The notes under the pieces were generated by a model that did no database searches, was not told the DNA's origin, and worked only from the letters and a program-made list of their open reading frames with translations. Of a stretch of 43,368 bases of DNA, positions 7,893 to 17,776 are shown one piece after another; position 1 is the stretch's first letter, and each line of letters opens with the position of its first letter. Position numbers and translations under genes: made by a program. This DNA comes from Rhodospirillales bacterium (GTDB taxonomy: Bacteria > Pseudomonadota > Alphaproteobacteria > TMED109): positions 1-43,368 of the forward strand of contig JAPPED010000030.1 in assembly GCA_028824295.1 (NCBI GenBank), in the 5' to 3' direction.

Positions 7893-10607
7893 GTGACCCA
7901 ACTGACGATTTCGGCCTTCGACGTGGCCTCTGAGACCGAGTCCCGCGACCGCGGCGCAAAGGGTCTCACGCCGATGTTCCAGCAGTACTTCGCGGTCAAG
8001 GAGCAGCATCCGGGCTGCATCCTCTTCTTCCGGATGGGCGATTTCTACGAACTCTTCTTCGAGGATGCGGAGAAGGTCGCTGCAGAACTCGACATCGTGT
8101 TGACCACGCGTGGCGTGAGCGAGGGCGAGCCGGTCCCGATGTGCGGGGTCCCGGCGCACGCGAGCGAGAACTATCTGGCCCGCCTCACGCGCAGGGGTTT
8201 CCGAATCGCCGTGTGCGAGCAGGTGGAACGTCCGGAACAGGCCCGGCGGCGCGGGCACCGTGCCGTCCTCAAGCGGGAAGTGGTGCAGGTGGTGACCCCC
8301 GGCACCGTGGTCGACGAGCACCTGCTGGAAGCTCGCGAGAACAGCTTTCTGGCGGGGCTGGCGCAGATCAGCTCCCAGCTGGCCGTGGCCTTTGCGGACA
8401 TCTCGACCGGGGAAGTGGAAGTGGAGGCGGTGGACCTGGAAGGTCTGGAGGCCGCGCTGGCGCGAGACGGCACCCGGGAGATCATCGTGGCCGATGCGCT
8501 GGCGCGCCAGCCCGAGATCCAGGCTGTCCTGGAGGCGCACAACGCCGTGGTCACCGAATTGCCGGCGGCCCGTTTTACGTTCGAATCCTCGGAACGCCGA
8601 GTCCGGGAGCACTACCAGGTGCTGGCGCTGGATGCCTTCGGCGCGTTTACCCGCGCCGAGGTCACGGCCCTTGGCGCCGTGTTCGACTATGCGGAGCTTA
8701 CCCAGCAGGAAAGCCTGCCCGTATTCCTGCCGCCCCGACGGGTGGAGCCGGACGGATATCTCGGGATTGACGCGGCCACGCATCGCAATCTGGAACTGAC
8801 CCGCTCGCTCGCCGGCGCCCACAGCGGATCGCTGCTGGAGGCCGTCGATCGCACCGTGACCGCTGCCGGAGCGCGCCGCCTGGCCGGCGATCTCGCCCGG
8901 CCACTGACCGACTGCGATCGCATCGCCACGCGCCACGACCGGGTCGAGTGGCTGGTCGCCGAGGAAGAGGTTCGGACCCGGGTGCGGTCAGACTTGCGAC
9001 GGGCTCCGGACAGTGCGCGGGCGCTGTCGCGCATCGCCTTCAGACGCGGCGGGCCCCGCGACCTTCGGCACATCGCAGACGGCTTGGCCGTGGCGGCGGA
9101 CGTACGGGCGCAGTTCATGGGCAGCGAACGCCCGCTGCCCCTCGGCCTGCAGGAAGTCTTCGAGGCTCTGGACGGGGAGGCGGGCCTCGCGGCACTGCTC
9201 GGCCGCGCCGTCGAGGTGGACGCGCCGCGTCTGGTGCGCGAAGGCGGTTTCGTGCGGCCCGGCTTCCGGACAGACCTCGACGAGCAGCGCGCTCTTCGGG
9301 ACGAGTCGCGGCGGTTGATCGCCGCCATGCAGGCAGAGGAGCGCGAGTCGACGGGGGTGCACACGCTCAAGATCCGGCACAACCGGGTGCTGGGCTACTT
9401 CCTCGAGGTGCCGTCCGGCCAGACCGAGAAGCTCAAGGCCGGCGACGCGGCCGGCCGATTCCAGCTTCGCCAGACGTTGGCCGGCGCGTCCCGCTTCATG
9501 TCGCCCGAGCTTGCCTCGCTCGCCGAGCGGATCGAACTGGCCGGCGACCGGGTCCGGGCCATCGAGGAGCAGGTGTTCGCCGAACTCTCCGAACAGGTGC
9601 TGGCCCGGAGCGAGCCGGTGCAGCGGATCGCCAGGGCGTTGGCCGCGCTCGATGTTGCCCAGGGGTTCGCTGAAATCGCCCGGGAACGGAACTACGTGCG
9701 TCCGGCCATGCATCCGGATACCCGCTTTCGGGTGATCGGCGGCAGGCATGCGGTCGTGGAAGCCGCCGTCGACGGGACGTTTGTCACCAACGACTGTCAG
9801 CTCGACGACACTGAACGAATCTGGCTGGTGACCGGTCCGAACATGGCAGGCAAGAGCACCTTTCTTCGCCAGAACGCCTTGATCGTCGTGCTGGCGCAGG
9901 CCGGCGGCTACGTGCCGGCCGAGACTGCCGAGATCGGCGTGGTCGACCGCCTGTTCAGTCGCGTGGGCGCCGCCGATGACCTGGCCCGCGGCCGGTCGAC
10001 CTTCATGGTCGAGATGGTGGAGACGGCTGCCATCCTCAATCAGGCGAGTCCCCGGTCGTTCGTCATCCTCGATGAAGTGGGCCGGGGCACGGCCACCTTC
10101 GACGGTCTCTCGATCGCCTGGGCCACGGTCGAGTACCTGCACGGGCGCAACCGGTGCCGGTCGCTGTTCGCCACGCACTACCACGAACTCACACAGCTGG
10201 CCGAGCGCCTCGACGCCCTGGCCTGCCGGACACTGCGTGTGCGCGAATGGAAGGGCGAGGTGGTGTTCCTCTATGCCATGGTCGAGGGGATCAGTTCCCG
10301 CGCCTACGGGATCGACGTCGGCCGCCTCGCCGGTCTTCCGGGCCAGGTCCTGGACCGGGCCAGACAGATTCTGGCGCGCCTCGAGGCCGAGGGCGGCACC
10401 GTGCGCGGCGCCACGCTGTCCGCGCTGCCGCCGCCGACCGAGCCGCAATCCGATCCGGTCGCCGACCTCCTGGATGGCGTCGACCCGGATTCGCTGTCCC
10501 CGCGAGGCGCCCTGGAACTCGTCTATCGACTCGTGGAATTGCGGCGGAATGGGTATAAAACGGTATCGAACTCGGGAGACAGCGCCGGCTCAACGTCGCC
10601 GAACTGA
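7893..10607 (+). CDS. mutS: DNA mismatch repair protein MutS
   Basis: A 904-residue mismatch-recognition ATPase. The N-terminal mismatch-binding motif is GDFYELF (Phe51, Tyr52, Glu53), preceded by LTPMFQQYFAVKEQHP. Connector, lever and clamp domains follow. The ABC-type ATPase has Walker A TGPNMAGKST (res. ~647-656), the signature-like DDLARGRSTFMVEM, Walker B FVILDEVGRGTATFDG and the H-loop FATHYHELTQL. Start is GTG (MTQLTISAFD). It initiates repair by recruiting MutL, which is not in this window. Full length with no missing motif. Confidence 0.97.
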   Translation: MTQLTISAFDVASETESRDRGAKGLTPMFQQYFAVKEQHPGCILFFRMGDFYELFFEDAEKVAAELDIVLTTRGVSEGEPVPMCGVPAHASENYLARLTRRGFRIAVCEQVERPEQARRRGHRAVLKREVVQVVTPGTVVDEHLLEARENSFLAGLAQISSQLAVAFADISTGEVEVEAVDLEGLEAALARDGTREIIVADALARQPEIQAVLEAHNAVVTELPAARFTFESSERRVREHYQVLALDAFGAFTRAEVTALGAVFDYAELTQQESLPVFLPPRRVEPDGYLGIDAATHRNLELTRSLAGAHSGSLLEAVDRTVTAAGARRLAGDLARPLTDCDRIATRHDRVEWLVAEEEVRTRVRSDLRRAPDSARALSRIAFRRGGPRDLRHIADGLAVAADVRAQFMGSERPLPLGLQEVFEALDGEAGLAALLGRAVEVDAPRLVREGGFVRPGFRTDLDEQRALRDESRRLIAAMQAEERESTGVHTLKIRHNRVLGYFLEVPSGQTEKLKAGDAAGRFQLRQTLAGASRFMSPELASLAERIELAGDRVRAIEEQVFAELSEQVLARSEPVQRIARALAALDVAQGFAEIARERNYVRPAMHPDTRFRVIGGRHAVVEAAVDGTFVTNDCQLDDTERIWLVTGPNMAGKSTFLRQNALIVVLAQAGGYVPAETAEIGVVDRLFSRVGAADDLARGRSTFMVEMVETAAILNQASPRSFVILDEVGRGTATFDGLSIAWATVEYLHGRNRCRSLFATHYHELTQLAERLDALACRTLRVREWKGEVVFLYAMVEGISSRAYGIDVGRLAGLPGQVLDRARQILARLEAEGGTVRGATLSALPPPTEPQSDPVADLLDGVDPDSLSPRGALELVYRLVELRRNGYKTVSNSGDSAGSTSPN

Positions 10608-10668
10608 CGGCGGAAATGGGGGTTTCGGTCCCCGTGCGGAGCGGGGTCGTAGCTTGAGATGAGCGGTC

Positions 10669-13416
10669 ATGGATATCGCTGAGCCGAGAAAAATCATCGC
10701 TCGGCGCACGCTGGTCGCCGAGGCGGAAGCCCTGCGCGAACAGGCCGACGGGCCGGAGGCTTGGCGGCAGGAGCTGGCCGGTCTGCTGCGTGGCGCCGTC
10801 GCGGCCGGACGGGACGAAATTCAAGCTCGTTTCCGGGACAGCGGACACGGCCTCGCAACGGTCCGTGAACACGCATTCCTGCTCGACCAGGTGCTGGCAT
10901 TCCTGGTGGACGGAGCCCGCACGGGCGCCTTGGTGGACGACGCGGTCGTCGATGACCTGGCGGTGCTCGCGGTGGGCGGATACGGACGCCGGGAGGTCTG
11001 CCCACACTCGGACGTCGACGTGCTGTTCCTCACGAGCACGCAGCCGGGGCCGGCAACCCGGGACTTGATCCAGTTCATCCTGTACGTGCTCTGGGATCTC
11101 AATTTCACCGTCGGCCACGCCGTGCGCAGCGTCGATGAATGCGTGCGCGCCGCTCGGTCGGACTGGACCATCGCCACGAACCTGCTGGACCAGCGCTTCG
11201 TGTACGGCAACCAGAAGACGGCCGGACGGTTCCGGCGGCAATTCCGGACCAAGGTCGTTGAGCGCCTCGGCGCCGCGTTCGTGCGGGCCAAGGTGCTGGA
11301 GCGGGACCGGCGTCACATCCGCATGGGCGATACGCGCTACGTCAACGAACCCAACCTGAAGGAGGGGAAGGGAGGCCTCCGCGACCTTCATCTGCTCCGC
11401 TGGATCGTCCAGATCCTGTACGGCAGGGACGACATGCGCGTGGCCGTCGAGCACGGCCTGTTCTCCGAGGCCGACCGGGTTGCGTTCGAGCGCGCATTGC
11501 AGTTCCTGCTCTCGGTGCGCTGCCACCTTCACTTCGAAAGCGGGCGCGCGGAAGAACGCGTGATGTTCGACCTGCAGCCGCCGCTCGCGGAGCGCATGGG
11601 TTACCGGGACCGCCCCGGCGCCAACCGCATCGAGCGGTTCATGAAGCACTACTTCCTGACGACCAAGCGCGTCGGCGAGATTACCGGGGCCGTGCTGTCC
11701 AACCTGCGCGAGCAGCGTCGGGCCCGGTCGATGTTTGGTTGGCTGCGCCTTCCCGCCCGGAAGGTCGAAGGATTCGAAGTGCGGAACGGCGAAATGGTCC
11801 TGCCGGACGCCACCGTCTTTGACCGCTTCCCGATCGAAATCCTGAAGACGTTCCGGGTGGCGGCCGAGCACGGGTTGCTGCTGCATCCGGCGTTGCGCCG
11901 CGAACTCCAGGCGCGGGTCCGCCTGATTGACGGTCTCCGTGCCGACGTCGAGGCCGGGGGCGTGTTCCTTGATCTCCTGGCCTCGACCAACGACCCGGAA
12001 CCGGTACTTCGCCAGATGGCGGAGACGGGCGTGCTGGGCCGCTTCGTTCCGGACTTCGGGCGCGTGGTCGCCCAGACCCAGCACGACATGTACCACGTCT
12101 ACACCGTCGACGAGCACACGATCCGCGCCGTCGGCATGCTGTCGGCGATTGAGCGGGGAACCGCTCCGGACGATCTCGCGCGGGTCTCGCGCGTGGCCCG
12201 CAACCTCCAGTCGCGCCGGGTCCTGTACCTGGCCGTGTTCCTGCACGACATTGCGAAGGGAAGAGGCGGCGACCACTCGATTCTCGGGGCCGAGATCGCG
12301 CACGAACTGGGCCCCAGGCTGGGGCTGGACGCCGAGGAGACCGAGACGGTCGCGTGGCTGGTGCTCGAGCACCTGTACCTGTCCGGGATGGCGTTCAAGC
12401 GCGATGTGCAGGATCCGCAGACGGTCGCCGACATCGTCGCCCACATTCAGTCGCCGGAACGCCTGCGGCTTCTCTACGTGCTCACGGCCTGCGATATCGC
12501 CGCGGTCGGTCCAGGGGTCTGGACGAGGTGGAAGGCCGATCTGCTCGAGGAAGCGTTCGACATGGCGCTCGCCGTCATGCAGGGGGCGAGTCTGAAAGAC
12601 ACCCACGACGAGCGGATCGAGCAGACCATGGAAGGGTTCCGCGCCCTGATGACGGACTGGCCGGCGGCCGATGTCGATGCCTTCGTCCAGCGCTGCCGGG
12701 CGCACTTCTGGGCCGTGCACGACTCGGACACCCTCGCGCGCATCGCTCGCGCCGTCCGTGCGGCCGATCAGGCCGGCCGCCCCCTGGCCCTCGATTGGCA
12801 CGTCCGTGCCGGCGGCCGCACGGCGGAAATCACGGTCTACGCCCCGGATCAGCGCGGTCAATTCGCGCGGATCGTGGCTGCCATCACCCTCGCCGAGGCG
12901 AGCGTCGCCGACGCCAAGGTCATGACGTCCCGCGACGGCATGGCGATGGACACCTTCCTGATCGAGGCGCAGAGTGGCGCCGCCTTCGACGACCCGCGGC
13001 GGATCAAGACGCTGCTCGCCTCGATCGAGAAGTTCATCCGAGACGCGCCCGACGTCGCGCACATTCTCCACGAGGTACGGCCCCGTTTCCGCAGCCGGAC
13101 CGACGTGTTCCGGGTCGCCCCGCGCGTGCGTGCCGACAACGATGCGAGCGCCACCCGTACCGTGATCGAGATCGAGGCGCGCGACCAGCCCGGACTGCTG
13201 CTGGCCATCGCGGGAGCACTGCTCGAGCTGGGGGTTTCCGTGTCGGGCGCCCGAGTATCGACGTTCGGCGAACGGGCGATCGACGTGTTTTACGTGCAGA
13301 ACGGTTTCGGCGGCAAGATCACCGAAGGCGCCGAACTGGAGCGGGTCCGTCAGCACCTGCTCGGGGTCCTGTCCGCGATGCCCGGAAACGCCGTCACGGA
13401 TCCGAAGGCTGCCTGA
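10669..13416 (+). CDS. glnD: Bifunctional PII uridylyltransferase/uridylyl-removing enzyme GlnD
   Basis: A 915-residue nitrogen sensor that uridylylates PII proteins under low glutamine and removes UMP under high glutamine. The nucleotidyltransferase domain has GGYGRREVCPHSDVDVL (from res. ~103). The HD domain responsible for UMP removal shows LHDIAKGRGGDHS (His526, Asp527). Two C-terminal ACT domains that sense glutamine begin near residues 719 and 831. It lies 61 bp after mutS and 22 bp before murJ, an order common in alphaproteobacteria. The ribosome binding site before the ATG at 10669 is weak. No PII or glutamine synthetase gene is in the window. Confidence 0.97.
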   Translation: MDIAEPRKIIARRTLVAEAEALREQADGPEAWRQELAGLLRGAVAAGRDEIQARFRDSGHGLATVREHAFLLDQVLAFLVDGARTGALVDDAVVDDLAVLAVGGYGRREVCPHSDVDVLFLTSTQPGPATRDLIQFILYVLWDLNFTVGHAVRSVDECVRAARSDWTIATNLLDQRFVYGNQKTAGRFRRQFRTKVVERLGAAFVRAKVLERDRRHIRMGDTRYVNEPNLKEGKGGLRDLHLLRWIVQILYGRDDMRVAVEHGLFSEADRVAFERALQFLLSVRCHLHFESGRAEERVMFDLQPPLAERMGYRDRPGANRIERFMKHYFLTTKRVGEITGAVLSNLREQRRARSMFGWLRLPARKVEGFEVRNGEMVLPDATVFDRFPIEILKTFRVAAEHGLLLHPALRRELQARVRLIDGLRADVEAGGVFLDLLASTNDPEPVLRQMAETGVLGRFVPDFGRVVAQTQHDMYHVYTVDEHTIRAVGMLSAIERGTAPDDLARVSRVARNLQSRRVLYLAVFLHDIAKGRGGDHSILGAEIAHELGPRLGLDAEETETVAWLVLEHLYLSGMAFKRDVQDPQTVADIVAHIQSPERLRLLYVLTACDIAAVGPGVWTRWKADLLEEAFDMALAVMQGASLKDTHDERIEQTMEGFRALMTDWPAADVDAFVQRCRAHFWAVHDSDTLARIARAVRAADQAGRPLALDWHVRAGGRTAEITVYAPDQRGQFARIVAAITLAEASVADAKVMTSRDGMAMDTFLIEAQSGAAFDDPRRIKTLLASIEKFIRDAPDVAHILHEVRPRFRSRTDVFRVAPRVRADNDASATRTVIEIEARDQPGLLLAIAGALLELGVSVSGARVSTFGERAIDVFYVQNGFGGKITEGAELERVRQHLLGVLSAMPGNAVTDPKAA

Positions 13417-13438
13417 GCCCGCGCCGGGAATTCGGCGC

Positions 13439-14983
13439 ATGTTCGCCCCCGTCGTCACTGTCGGGGGACTGACGCTCGCAAGCCGCGCCCTCGGTCTCGT
13501 CCGGGACCTCCTGATCGCCGCCGCCCTTGGTGCCGGCCCCCTTGCAGACGCGTTCTTTCTGGCACTCAGGCTCCCGAACCTGTTTCGGGCGCTCTTTGCC
13601 GAGGGCGCATTCTCGGCGGCGTTCGTGCCGGTGTTCGCCGCCCGACTCGAGCAGGAAGGCCCGGATGCCGCCCGCGCCTTCGGCGCCGCCGTCGCTTCCG
13701 TGCTGCTGATCGTGCTGGTTCCCTTCACGCTGCTCGCCGAATGGCTCATGCCGACGGTGGTCGGGGTGCTCGCGCCGGGGTTTCCGGAGACGGGGGAGCG
13801 CTTCCAGGCCGCGTTGTCGCTGGCACGCATTACCTTTCCCTACCTCGCCCTGATCACGATGACGGCGTTCTTTGCGGCCGTTCTCAACGCCATTTTCCGG
13901 TTTGCCGCGGCCGCCGCCGCGCCCCTTCTTCTCAACCTCTCGCTGATCGGCGCGCTGCTGCTGGCGGCCGGGTGGTTCGAAACGCCGGCGCATGCCCTGG
14001 TCTGGGGCGTGCTGGTGGGCGGCGTGGCACAACTCGCGCTGGTCAGCGTGGATTGCTGGCGTGCCGGCATGCCGATCCTCCCGGGCCGGCCGCGGCTCAC
14101 GCCGGAACTCCGGAAGTTCGGGCGCCTGATGGTGCCCGGCGTGATCGGCTCGGGCGTGACCCAGTTCAACGTCGTGATCGGCACGATGTTCGCCAGCGTC
14201 GTGCCCGGCGCGGTCGCTTGGCTGAACTATGCGCACCACCTTGTGCACCTGCCGATCGCCGTGGTCGGCCTCGCCGTCCGGACCGCCCTGCTCCCCGCGC
14301 TCTCGCGGCGCCTGCACGGCGCCGGCGCGGCGACGGGGCAAACCGAGCAACAGCAGGCCACGGCAATCGCACTGGGCCTGTCGGTGCCGGCGGCGGTCGG
14401 CCTGTGGGCGGTGGCGGAACTTGCGATCGAGGTGCTGTTCGAGCGCGGGTCGTTTACCCCGGCGGACACGGTTGCGACGGCGGCGGCACTCAGGGCCTAC
14501 GCGTGGGGGCTGCCCGCAATGGTGCTGGCGCAGGCTCTGGTCGCGTCGTTCTTCGCCCGCTTCGATACCTCCACGCCGGTAAAGGTCGCCGGCGCCGCGA
14601 TGCTGGTGAACGTCGCGTTCATCGTGCTATTGATGCCGACGCTGGGGCATGTCGGGATCGCGCTCGCGCAATCAGTGTCGGCGTGCGCGCAGGCGGGCCT
14701 GCTTACCGTGCTGGTCGTGCGACGGGGCTACGCCAGGATCAGTCCGGAATCCGTTGGCAAGGGAGTCCGGGTCGTGCTGGCTGCCGCTCCACTCGCCGCC
14801 CTGGCGTACGTGGCCGATCCCTTGCGCTCCGAGTTCGCTGCGGTCGGACCGCTCGCCGGCGCCGCGACGCTTGTGGCGCTGGTGACGAGCGGGGTGGCGG
14901 GATTCGCGGTTCTGGCACTCGCCTTCGGCGTGGTGCGCCGCGAGGACGTGACGGCGGCGCTCCGGCGGTTTCGCTCCCGATGA
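13439..14983 (+). CDS. murJ: Lipid II flippase MurJ (MviN)
   Basis: A 514-residue inner-membrane protein of the MOP exporter superfamily that flips lipid II for peptidoglycan synthesis. It opens with VGGLTLASRALGLVRDLLI, followed by ADAFFLALRLPNLFRALFAEG. Arg16, Arg22, Asp37 and Arg50 correspond to the charged residues lining the MurJ cavity. About 14 hydrophobic helices follow, with the TQFNVVIGTMFAS and ARFDTSTPVKVA segments typical of the family. It starts 22 bp after glnD and is probably in the same operon. Confidence 0.95.
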   Translation: MFAPVVTVGGLTLASRALGLVRDLLIAAALGAGPLADAFFLALRLPNLFRALFAEGAFSAAFVPVFAARLEQEGPDAARAFGAAVASVLLIVLVPFTLLAEWLMPTVVGVLAPGFPETGERFQAALSLARITFPYLALITMTAFFAAVLNAIFRFAAAAAAPLLLNLSLIGALLLAAGWFETPAHALVWGVLVGGVAQLALVSVDCWRAGMPILPGRPRLTPELRKFGRLMVPGVIGSGVTQFNVVIGTMFASVVPGAVAWLNYAHHLVHLPIAVVGLAVRTALLPALSRRLHGAGAATGQTEQQQATAIALGLSVPAAVGLWAVAELAIEVLFERGSFTPADTVATAAALRAYAWGLPAMVLAQALVASFFARFDTSTPVKVAGAAMLVNVAFIVLLMPTLGHVGIALAQSVSACAQAGLLTVLVVRRGYARISPESVGKGVRVVLAAAPLAALAYVADPLRSEFAAVGPLAGAATLVALVTSGVAGFAVLALAFGVVRREDVTAALRRFRSR

Positions 14984-15081
14984 TCGGGCCGGAACGTCGA
15001 GCCCCGCGCGCCTGTGCCCGGCTCCGGTCACGATCGAGTCTTTGCTATGTTGCCGCACTTCGGAATTGAACGAGATGCCTG

Positions 15082-16104
15082 ATGCCTAGGGTGTTTTCTG
15101 GGGTGCAGCCCACCGGCAACCTGCATTTGGGCAACTATCTGGGTGCGATTCGGAACTTCGTCTCGCTGCAGGATGAGCACGAGACGATTTACTGCGTCGT
15201 GGATCTCCACGCAATCACGGTGCAGCAGGATCCGGCGGCGCTCCGGGAACAGATCCTGGAAGTGGCGGCCACCTTCATCGCGGCCGGCATCGACCCAAAG
15301 CGGAGCATCATCTTCAATCAATCGCGGGTGGTGCAGCACGCGGAACTGGCGTGGATCTTCAACTGCGTCGCACGGTTGGGCTGGCTCAACCGGATGACCC
15401 AGTTCAAGGAGAAGGCCGGCAAGCACCGGGAAAACGCTTCAGCGGGGCTCTACGTCTATCCGTGCCTGATGGCGGCCGACATCCTTGCCTACCAGGCGGA
15501 TCGCGTGCCGGTGGGCGATGACCAGCGCCAACACTTGGAGCTGGCGCGCGACATCGCGCAGAAATTCAACCACGATTACGGCTGCGAATTCTTCCCGATC
15601 ATCGAACCGCTGATCCACGGACAGGCCACCCGGGTGATGAGTCTGCGCGATGGCCGGGCGAAGATGTCGAAGTCCGATCCCTCCGAGCAATCCCGAATCG
15701 GCCTGACCGACGACGCAGACACGATTGCCAGGAAGATCCGGCGGGCACGAACCGACCCGGAGCGGCTTCCGGATGAGGCCGCGCTGGCCGATGATGGCGG
15801 GCTCAGCCCTGATCTCGTCGATTCCAGGCCCGAGGCGGCCAATCTGCTGACGATCTTCGCCGCACTGGCGAGGAAGCCCGTCGCCGACGTCGTCGCCTCC
15901 TACGCCGGGGCCGAGTTCAGCCGCTTCAAGACTGATCTCGCAGAGCTTGCCGTGGCGTCTCTCGCGCCGCTTGCGGACCGAACCCGCAGCCTCCTTGACG
16001 AACGGGCGGAACTGGAGGCGATTCTCGACTCCGGTGCAGAACGGGCGACGGCGATCGCGCAACCGGTGGTGAACGAAGTGAAGCGCATCGTCGGCTTCTT
16101 CTAG
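15082..16104 (+). CDS. trpS: Tryptophanyl-tRNA synthetase
   Basis: A 340-residue class I aminoacyl-tRNA synthetase that charges tRNA-Trp. The HIGH-like motif is GNLHLGNY (res. 12-19) within [15 protein letters not shown]. The KMSKS motif is intact (res. 194-198) in [12 protein letters not shown]. Also visible are [20 protein letters not shown] and [15 protein letters not shown], conserved in bacterial TrpRS. The ATG start fits the family N-terminus. It follows murJ after 98 bp, an arrangement seen in other alphaproteobacteria. Confidence 0.97.
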   Translation: MPRVFSGVQPTGNLHLGNYLGAIRNFVSLQDEHETIYCVVDLHAITVQQDPAALREQILEVAATFIAAGIDPKRSIIFNQSRVVQHAELAWIFNCVARLGWLNRMTQFKEKAGKHRENASAGLYVYPCLMAADILAYQADRVPVGDDQRQHLELARDIAQKFNHDYGCEFFPIIEPLIHGQATRVMSLRDGRAKMSKSDPSEQSRIGLTDDADTIARKIRRARTDPERLPDEAALADDGGLSPDLVDSRPEAANLLTIFAALARKPVADVVASYAGAEFSRFKTDLAELAVASLAPLADRTRSLLDERAELEAILDSGAERATAIAQPVVNEVKRIVGFF

Positions 16105-16136
16105 GGCGCATCGGGTACCAGCGCAGGCAGCGTCTC

Positions 16137-17045
16137 GTGGAAATCTACCTGCCGATCGCCGGCATGCCGGTCAGCATCCTGCTCCTGCTGGGAGTCGGGT
16201 TCGGCACGGGAATCCTGTCCGGGATGTTCGGGCTGGGCGGGGGGTTCCTTACCACGCCGCTGCTGATTCTGATCGGGATCCCGCCGACGGTGGCGGTCGG
16301 CTCCGAGGCAAGTCACATCGCGGCGTCGTCGGTGTCCGGGCTGGTGGCCCACGCCAGGCGCGGCAACGTGGATCTCCGGATGGGGTTGGTGCTCCTCGCC
16401 GGCGGTACGCTGGGTGCGATCACGGGCCTGGCGATCTTTCGCCTGCTCAGCCGGCTCGGCCAGATCGATGACGCGATTTCGCTGATCTACGTCGTGGTCC
16501 TCGGTACCGTGGGCGTACTGATGGGCCTCGAAAGCCTCCGGGCACTGCGGCGGCACCGTCTCGGGATACGTTACCGGCCCAGCCGCCAGACCCTCCTGCG
16601 CGGCCTGCCGCTCCGGGTGCCGTTCCGACGGTCCGGCCGGTACATGAGCATCGTGCCACCGGTGCTTACGGGGTTCGTGGTCGGTGTGTTGTCGACCATC
16701 ATGGGCGTGGGCGGCGGCTTCATCCTGGTGCCGGCCATGATCTACCTGTTGGGGGTGCCCACGCGGGTGGTCGTTGGCACATCGCTGCTGCAGATCGCGG
16801 TGGTGACGACGATTGCCACGTTTCTTCATGCGGCTTTCAATCAGAATGTCGATCTCCTGCTCGGACTGCTCCTCTTGATCGGCGCCGTCGTCGGAGCGCA
16901 GATCGGCTCGCGCCTCATGGTCCAGCTGCGCGGGGAGCAAATCCGCTTCCTGATGGCAGGCCTGGTCCTGCTGGTCGTCGTCATGCTGGGGCTCAACTTG
17001 GTGCTCCCGCCCGACGATCCATTCATCGTGGAGCGGGTGCTGTGA
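16137..17045 (+). CDS. TSUP (TauE/SafE)-family permease
   Basis: A 302-residue inner-membrane protein, seven or eight helices, with the two family repeats: GMFGLGGGFLTTPLLILIGIPP near the N-terminus and IMGVGGGFILVPAMIYLLGVP in the second half. The GTG start at 16137 gives VEIYLPIAGMPVS, matching alphaproteobacterial relatives. TSUP proteins move sulfite, sulfoacetate, sulfolactate or other small organosulfur anions, usually outward; the substrate cannot be told from sequence. Its stop overlaps the next gene (GTGA), and that partner, a TIGR02186-type membrane-anchored protein, is a recurring neighbour in this class, so the two probably work together. Confidence 0.88.
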   Translation: MEIYLPIAGMPVSILLLLGVGFGTGILSGMFGLGGGFLTTPLLILIGIPPTVAVGSEASHIAASSVSGLVAHARRGNVDLRMGLVLLAGGTLGAITGLAIFRLLSRLGQIDDAISLIYVVVLGTVGVLMGLESLRALRRHRLGIRYRPSRQTLLRGLPLRVPFRRSGRYMSIVPPVLTGFVVGVLSTIMGVGGGFILVPAMIYLLGVPTRVVVGTSLLQIAVVTTIATFLHAAFNQNVDLLLGLLLLIGAVVGAQIGSRLMVQLRGEQIRFLMAGLVLLVVVMLGLNLVLPPDDPFIVERVL

Positions 17046-17776
17046 GGAGATGGTGGAACGCTCTCGGTCTCGCGGCCGTAGTGGCCGGAGGCGCCGTCTG
17101 CGGGGCGAACGCGCCTGCCCAGATGCCGATGCTGGTGGATCTCGCCAATCACCGGATCCACATCGATGCAGCGTTCACCGGCGCCGATCTGTTGCTCTTC
17201 GGCGCCCTCGACCAGCGGGGCGATGTGGTCGTCAGGGTGGTTGGTCCGCCCACCGACATCGCCGTGCGCCAGAAGATCAACACCGGCGGGATCTGGTTGA
17301 ACGGCAATCGTGTCGATGTGGGTACGGTTCCCTCGTTCTACTCGGTGGCAACGTCGCGTCCGCTGGACGACATCGCCTCTCCCGATCTGCGCCGGGACCT
17401 GGAACTGGACGTTCGATACCAGGTGAGTGCGGACATCCCGGAGGCGCACCGGGCGGGGTTTATCCGAAATTTCACCCGGCGAGGGCTCTACGCCGTGGAG
17501 CAGGTGCCTGTCAAGATCATCGGCGGCCGCCTGTTTCGGGTGACGATTTCCCTGCCGGAGGAGACTCCCCCTGGCGAGTACTGGGTGGAAACCCTGCTGT
17601 TTCGAGAGGGGACCCTTGCGCACCGCCGGATCAACCGCCTGCTCGTCGAACGCGTTGGCTTCGAGTCGTTCCTGTTCGACCTCGCACAGGACCGTCCTGC
17701 GGAGTACGGCCTGCTGGCTGTGGTGCTGGCGTTGGCAATGGGGGTCACTGCAGCCGAAGTGTTCCGCCGGGTGTAG
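17042..17776 (+). CDS. Alph_Pro_TM / TIGR02186-family membrane-anchored periplasmic protein
   Basis: A 244-residue protein starting with GTG at 17042, overlapping the permease gene by four bases. An N-terminal signal segment (NALGLAAVVAGGAVCGANA) is followed by a beta-rich domain with LLLFGALDQRGDVVVRVVGPP and INTGGIWLNGNRVDVG. A single C-terminal helix (YGLLAVVLALAMGVTAAEVF) would hold it in the inner membrane with the bulk in the periplasm. The family is essentially alphaproteobacterial and functionally uncharacterised. Coupling to a TSUP permease suggests it is an accessory or substrate-handling subunit; that is inference. Confidence 0.82.
   Translation: MRRWWNALGLAAVVAGGAVCGANAPAQMPMLVDLANHRIHIDAAFTGADLLLFGALDQRGDVVVRVVGPPTDIAVRQKINTGGIWLNGNRVDVGTVPSFYSVATSRPLDDIASPDLRRDLELDVRYQVSADIPEAHRAGFIRNFTRRGLYAVEQVPVKIIGGRLFRVTISLPEETPPGEYWVETLLFREGTLAHRRINRLLVERVGFESFLFDLAQDRPAEYGLLAVVLALAMGVTAAEVFRRV

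Noticed and set aside
8988..10448. 486-codon reverse frame opposite mutS
   Set aside because: Fully antisense to the MutS clamp and ATPase domains; no domain or ribosome binding site.
10291..13830. Very long reverse-strand open frame (1179 codons) opposite glnD and murJ
   Set aside because: It lies entirely antisense to glnD and its flanks, which carry clear catalytic motifs; long antisense frames are expected in GC-rich genes with strong third-position bias, and the translation has no recognisable domain.
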